The notes under the pieces: generated by a model
Databases searched by the model: none
Told to the model about the DNA's origin: nothing
The model's input: only the letters and a program-made list of their open reading frames with translations
Program-made: the position numbers and the translations under genes
Part shown: one piece after another, positions 61,568 to 64,000 of the stretch
Numbering within the stretch: position 1 is the stretch's first letter
Layout: each line of letters begins with the position of its first letter
From: Membranipora membranacea
Lineage: Eukaryota; Bryozoa; Gymnolaemata; Cheilostomatida; Membraniporidae
Reading direction: 5' to 3'
Length of the DNA: 64,000 bases
Assembly (NCBI GenBank): GCA_914767715.1
Contig: OU612070.1
Coordinates: 7,765,501 to 7,829,500, forward strand

Positions 61568-63030
61568 CCTTCTTCTTCTTCTTCTAGTGATGTGCTAATG
61601 GTTTTCAAGCCATATAAACGCACAATTACATTTACATTTTAAGGTGGTGCGAAAGAACAAAGTGGGTGCAGTGAAGGTTCGCTCGACAGCAGATGGTGAA
61701 GGGTGCAGGACGTGGTTATGTTGACATTCTGCTGCCGGTTGCCACGGCTTAGAACCGGGTCTTCATCTCCACTTGAGCAGCTGAGCGGAACTGCACAAGG
61801 GTCGGTACCATCAACAGCGTAGGAGGTAGACTATTCCATAGCCGGATGGCTGTCGGGACAAAAGCGCACCTGTACGCGTCGATTGCGGTGTGTGGCTGTA
61901 TAAACCTGTAGTCATGGACTGGCGATCTATGAAGCTGTAGTTGTGTCGGATGAATGTCCACGAGGTTGTGTACAATGCGGTACATCATCATCAGTTTGGC
62001 AGATTTCCTCCTGGCCTGAAGGGACTCCCAGTTGAGACGAGTGAGCATTTGAGTAATGCTGCTTTGTCTTCTGTAGTCTGAGCAAACAGACCTAGCCGCC
62101 TTTTTCTGGACAGATTCCAGTTTGTTGGTGTTCTTGGCAGTGTACGGGTCCCATACACTGCAGGCGTATTCTAGCTTGGTTCGCACCAGAGTCTTGTAGC
62201 TCAGATCTTTGATTTCCTGAGTACACCGGTAGAGGTTCCTCTGAAGGAAAGAGAGCTTGTTGTGGGCAGCAGTTGCAGTGGCTTGGATGTGCTCATTCCA
62301 TGATCCGTCCTTGCTGATAGTGACACCAAGGTAGGTCACCTTGTCAGTTCTCAGTAGGTCGGTCCCACGGATGGAGTAGTGGTTAAGAATCGGCACTTTC
62401 TTCTTCGAGATGGACATGACTTCACATTTCCCTGGATGGAAGGCCATACCCCACTCTTTCTCCCATCGCAGTAGACCATCTAGATCTTCTTGTAACAGGT
62501 CGCAGTCAGCGTGTCTGTCAATCGGTCTATATATCAGGGCGTCATCGGCAAAGAGACGAACATGAGATGAGTTGGTTGCGTAAGTAGGTAGGTCATTGAT
62601 GAATAGGAGAAAGAGAAGCGGTCCTAGCACACTCCCCTGTGGAACACCGGAGGTGACTGGTGAACTCTCGGATGACTTGTTCTCAATGACTACTTCCTGG
62701 GTACGGTCTGAGAGGAAGCTAGAGATCCAGCGGTGCACTTGCTTACTAATTCCATATGAGTGGAGTTTGTGGAGCAAGAGATGATGTGGCACACGGTCAA
62801 ATGCTTTGGAGAAGTCAAGTAGAATGACGTCTGTCTGCTGCCTCCTGTCGAGCGATCTTATGAAATCGTCGGTGGTGAGGATGAGCTGGGTTTCACAGGA
62901 TCGTCTGCTGCGGAAACCATGTTGTGCGTCGTTCAGTATGCTATGGTCTGATAAATGTTGCATAATCTGATTTCCTGTTACAGTCCACTCATAAATGATT
63001 GACTTTATTCTTGTAGTTACCAAGATTCAA
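61568..63030 (-). mobile_element. 5'-truncated CR1/L2-like LINE
   Basis: The element reads on the minus strand. Its coding part (63023-61749) is intact. The 3' UTR follows to a terminal GAAGAAGAAG short repeat at about 61568-61585, a tail type typical of CR1/L2-clade LINEs. The 5' end is lost just upstream of 63023, removing the endonuclease and the first part of the reverse transcriptase. This is the usual outcome of incomplete target-primed reverse transcription. Confidence 0.8.
61749..63023 (-). CDS. Partial LINE reverse transcriptase
   Basis: About 424 codons are open without internal stops. In order they carry LNDAQHGFRSRRSCETQLI, palm motif A (VILLDFSKAFDRVPHH), motif B (SGVPQGSVLGPLLFLLFIND), catalytic motif C (RLFADDALIY, residues 158-161 FADD), motif D (AFHPGKCEVMS) and motif E (VTYLGVTIS), then a thumb region. 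An in-frame TGA lies two codons before the first codon used (a TTG), so the frame is not a complete protein; the N-terminal endonuclease and fingers are absent. Clade placement (CR1/L2/jockey-like) is from the motif style and the 3' tail. Confidence 0.9.
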   Translation of the reverse strand: MVTTRIKSIIYEWTVTGNQIMQHLSDHSILNDAQHGFRSRRSCETQLILTTDDFIRSLDRRQQTDVILLDFSKAFDRVPHHLLLHKLHSYGISKQVHRWISSFLSDRTQEVVIENKSSESSPVTSGVPQGSVLGPLLFLLFINDLPTYATNSSHVRLFADDALIYRPIDRHADCDLLQEDLDGLLRWEKEWGMAFHPGKCEVMSISKKKVPILNHYSIRGTDLLRTDKVTYLGVTISKDGSWNEHIQATATAAHNKLSFLQRNLYRCTQEIKDLSYKTLVRTKLEYACSVWDPYTAKNTNKLESVQKKAARSVCSDYRRQSSITQMLTRLNWESLQARRKSAKLMMMYRIVHNLVDIHPTQLQLHRSPVHDYRFIQPHTAIDAYRCAFVPTAIRLWNSLPPTLLMVPTLVQFRSAAQVEMKTRF

Positions 63031-64000
63031 ATTGCCTACAGACACTTCTCAGCTTGAACAGAAAATCTACTTACTTGGGGTGTTACAGCTTCAGTTGCAA
63101 GTTTCTGCAGCCTGCTGCAGCTGTCAAGCATTCTGCTTGCAGGATAGCCTTGTGACATAGTCTATCTCTGCAGCACAGCAGTGGTGGCGCTGCCTTCCAT
63201 CAAGAAAGGCAACTCCCAGGGTTCAAGGTTATGATATATAATAAACCAGTGTTCCATTTAGGCCCAAATATTTCCAAATTATGGGTTTCCATTGTTTTCC
63301 CAATTTTGGTACTCAGACTAGGTGAATTAGTTCAAGCCCTATGCTGCAGAGACGAACGTATGCCTCAACAGTTCGCACATGCGCAGACTGGCTGTCAAGT
63401 ACAAGAACTTGCCAAGACTGGATCTTATAAATGAAAACATATGGGATTGCTAAGAAAATATAACCAAAAGAGCCAATTTAATTGGTCAGAAAACCCGAGA
63501 CTCTCACCTGATTGGTACATTTTAATGGACCAGTTTTCTTATTGAGTAGACAACTCTAAACCTATATGTGGTTTGTAATGGGATCAGGGAGGGTGCCACC
63601 CTCCCTGATGGCATCCTTGTCAAGACCTATGGGGTTATTTAGTAGATATATTGACGCTAAATGATTTTTTGAGCAAACACATTGACAAGAGTTTCCTTCT
63701 GACAAAGACATGTTCCGTTGAATTGCATTATAAACTTGGACATGTGGAGAAAAATCTCGTCCGATTTCGATCAGTCCGCCGAATAAATTTTCCTATCAAT
63801 AAAGGGAGTTCGTTGACCCTAACATGGTGATCACAGTTTCATCGTGTCCTTGGATTTGACAAACCAACTCAAAATCAATTCAATTCTGGTACTTCCAGAT
63901 TCGTGAATATGTGTAATAACTTTTGGTCATTCTAGCTAAGGCTTCATCTATCCATAAGTCACACTACCATAACAGGTTCGAGATACTAGCAGTTAGCACA
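63031..64000. other. Right-end flank, no gene seen
   Basis: This stretch continues beyond the LINE truncation point. A small GC-richer hairpin-prone patch (GCCTGCTGCAGCTGTC) lies near 63110, and a GGGAGGGTGCCACCCTCCCT palindrome at about 63588-63607. No coding exon with splice partners is recognised. Confidence 0.5.

Overview
The window is nuclear DNA of a multicellular animal. The evidence is spliced genes with GT-AG introns and one GC-AG intron, animal protein families (an EH-domain ATPase of the EHD family, a tandem CCCH zinc-finger protein of the ZFP36/tristetraprolin family, a long-form diphthine-ammonia ligase, an EGF-like membrane protein), a LINE reverse transcriptase, and many small inverted-repeat (MITE-like) elements in an AT-rich background. 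The style suggests an invertebrate, possibly an early-branching one such as a sponge or cnidarian, but that is inference and I cannot name the species.

Layout. Positions 1-13061 (+) hold the 3' part of an EHD gene: four exons and large introns, with the N-terminal GTPase-like region lying left of the window. Positions 15044-16833 (+) are a two-exon ZFP36-like gene whose 3' region carries three exact TTATTTATT nonamers, the motif this family itself binds. From about 17.6 to 41.7 kb I see no gene, only small repeats and MITEs. Positions 41721-44087 (-) are a five-exon gene for a 268-residue single-pass membrane protein with one EGF-like domain. Positions 44555-48409 (-) are a five-exon gene for a 384-residue protein with a possible degenerate phospholipase D-like region; a 1.38-kb foldback element with TTAA target duplications lies in its last intron. 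Positions 49739-60488 (-) are a DPH6 gene of at least 15 exons (624 residues) with two C-terminal RidA/UK114-type domains. A two-exon gene on the opposite strand (51414-52489, +), encoding a putative C-terminally anchored membrane protein with weak actinoporin-fold resemblance, is nested in one DPH6 intron. Another DPH6 intron carries a second TTAA-flanked foldback element. Positions 61568-63030 (-) are a 5'-truncated CR1/L2-like LINE with an intact partial reverse transcriptase frame.

No operon or pathway-like arrangement is evident; the genes look functionally independent. The least ordinary parts are the nested membrane-protein gene, the degenerate PLD-like gene, the two TTAA foldback elements, two dispersed MITE families, and an interleaved inverted repeat at 21.3 kb. 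All exon borders come from reading splice sites and frame by eye; none has transcript support.
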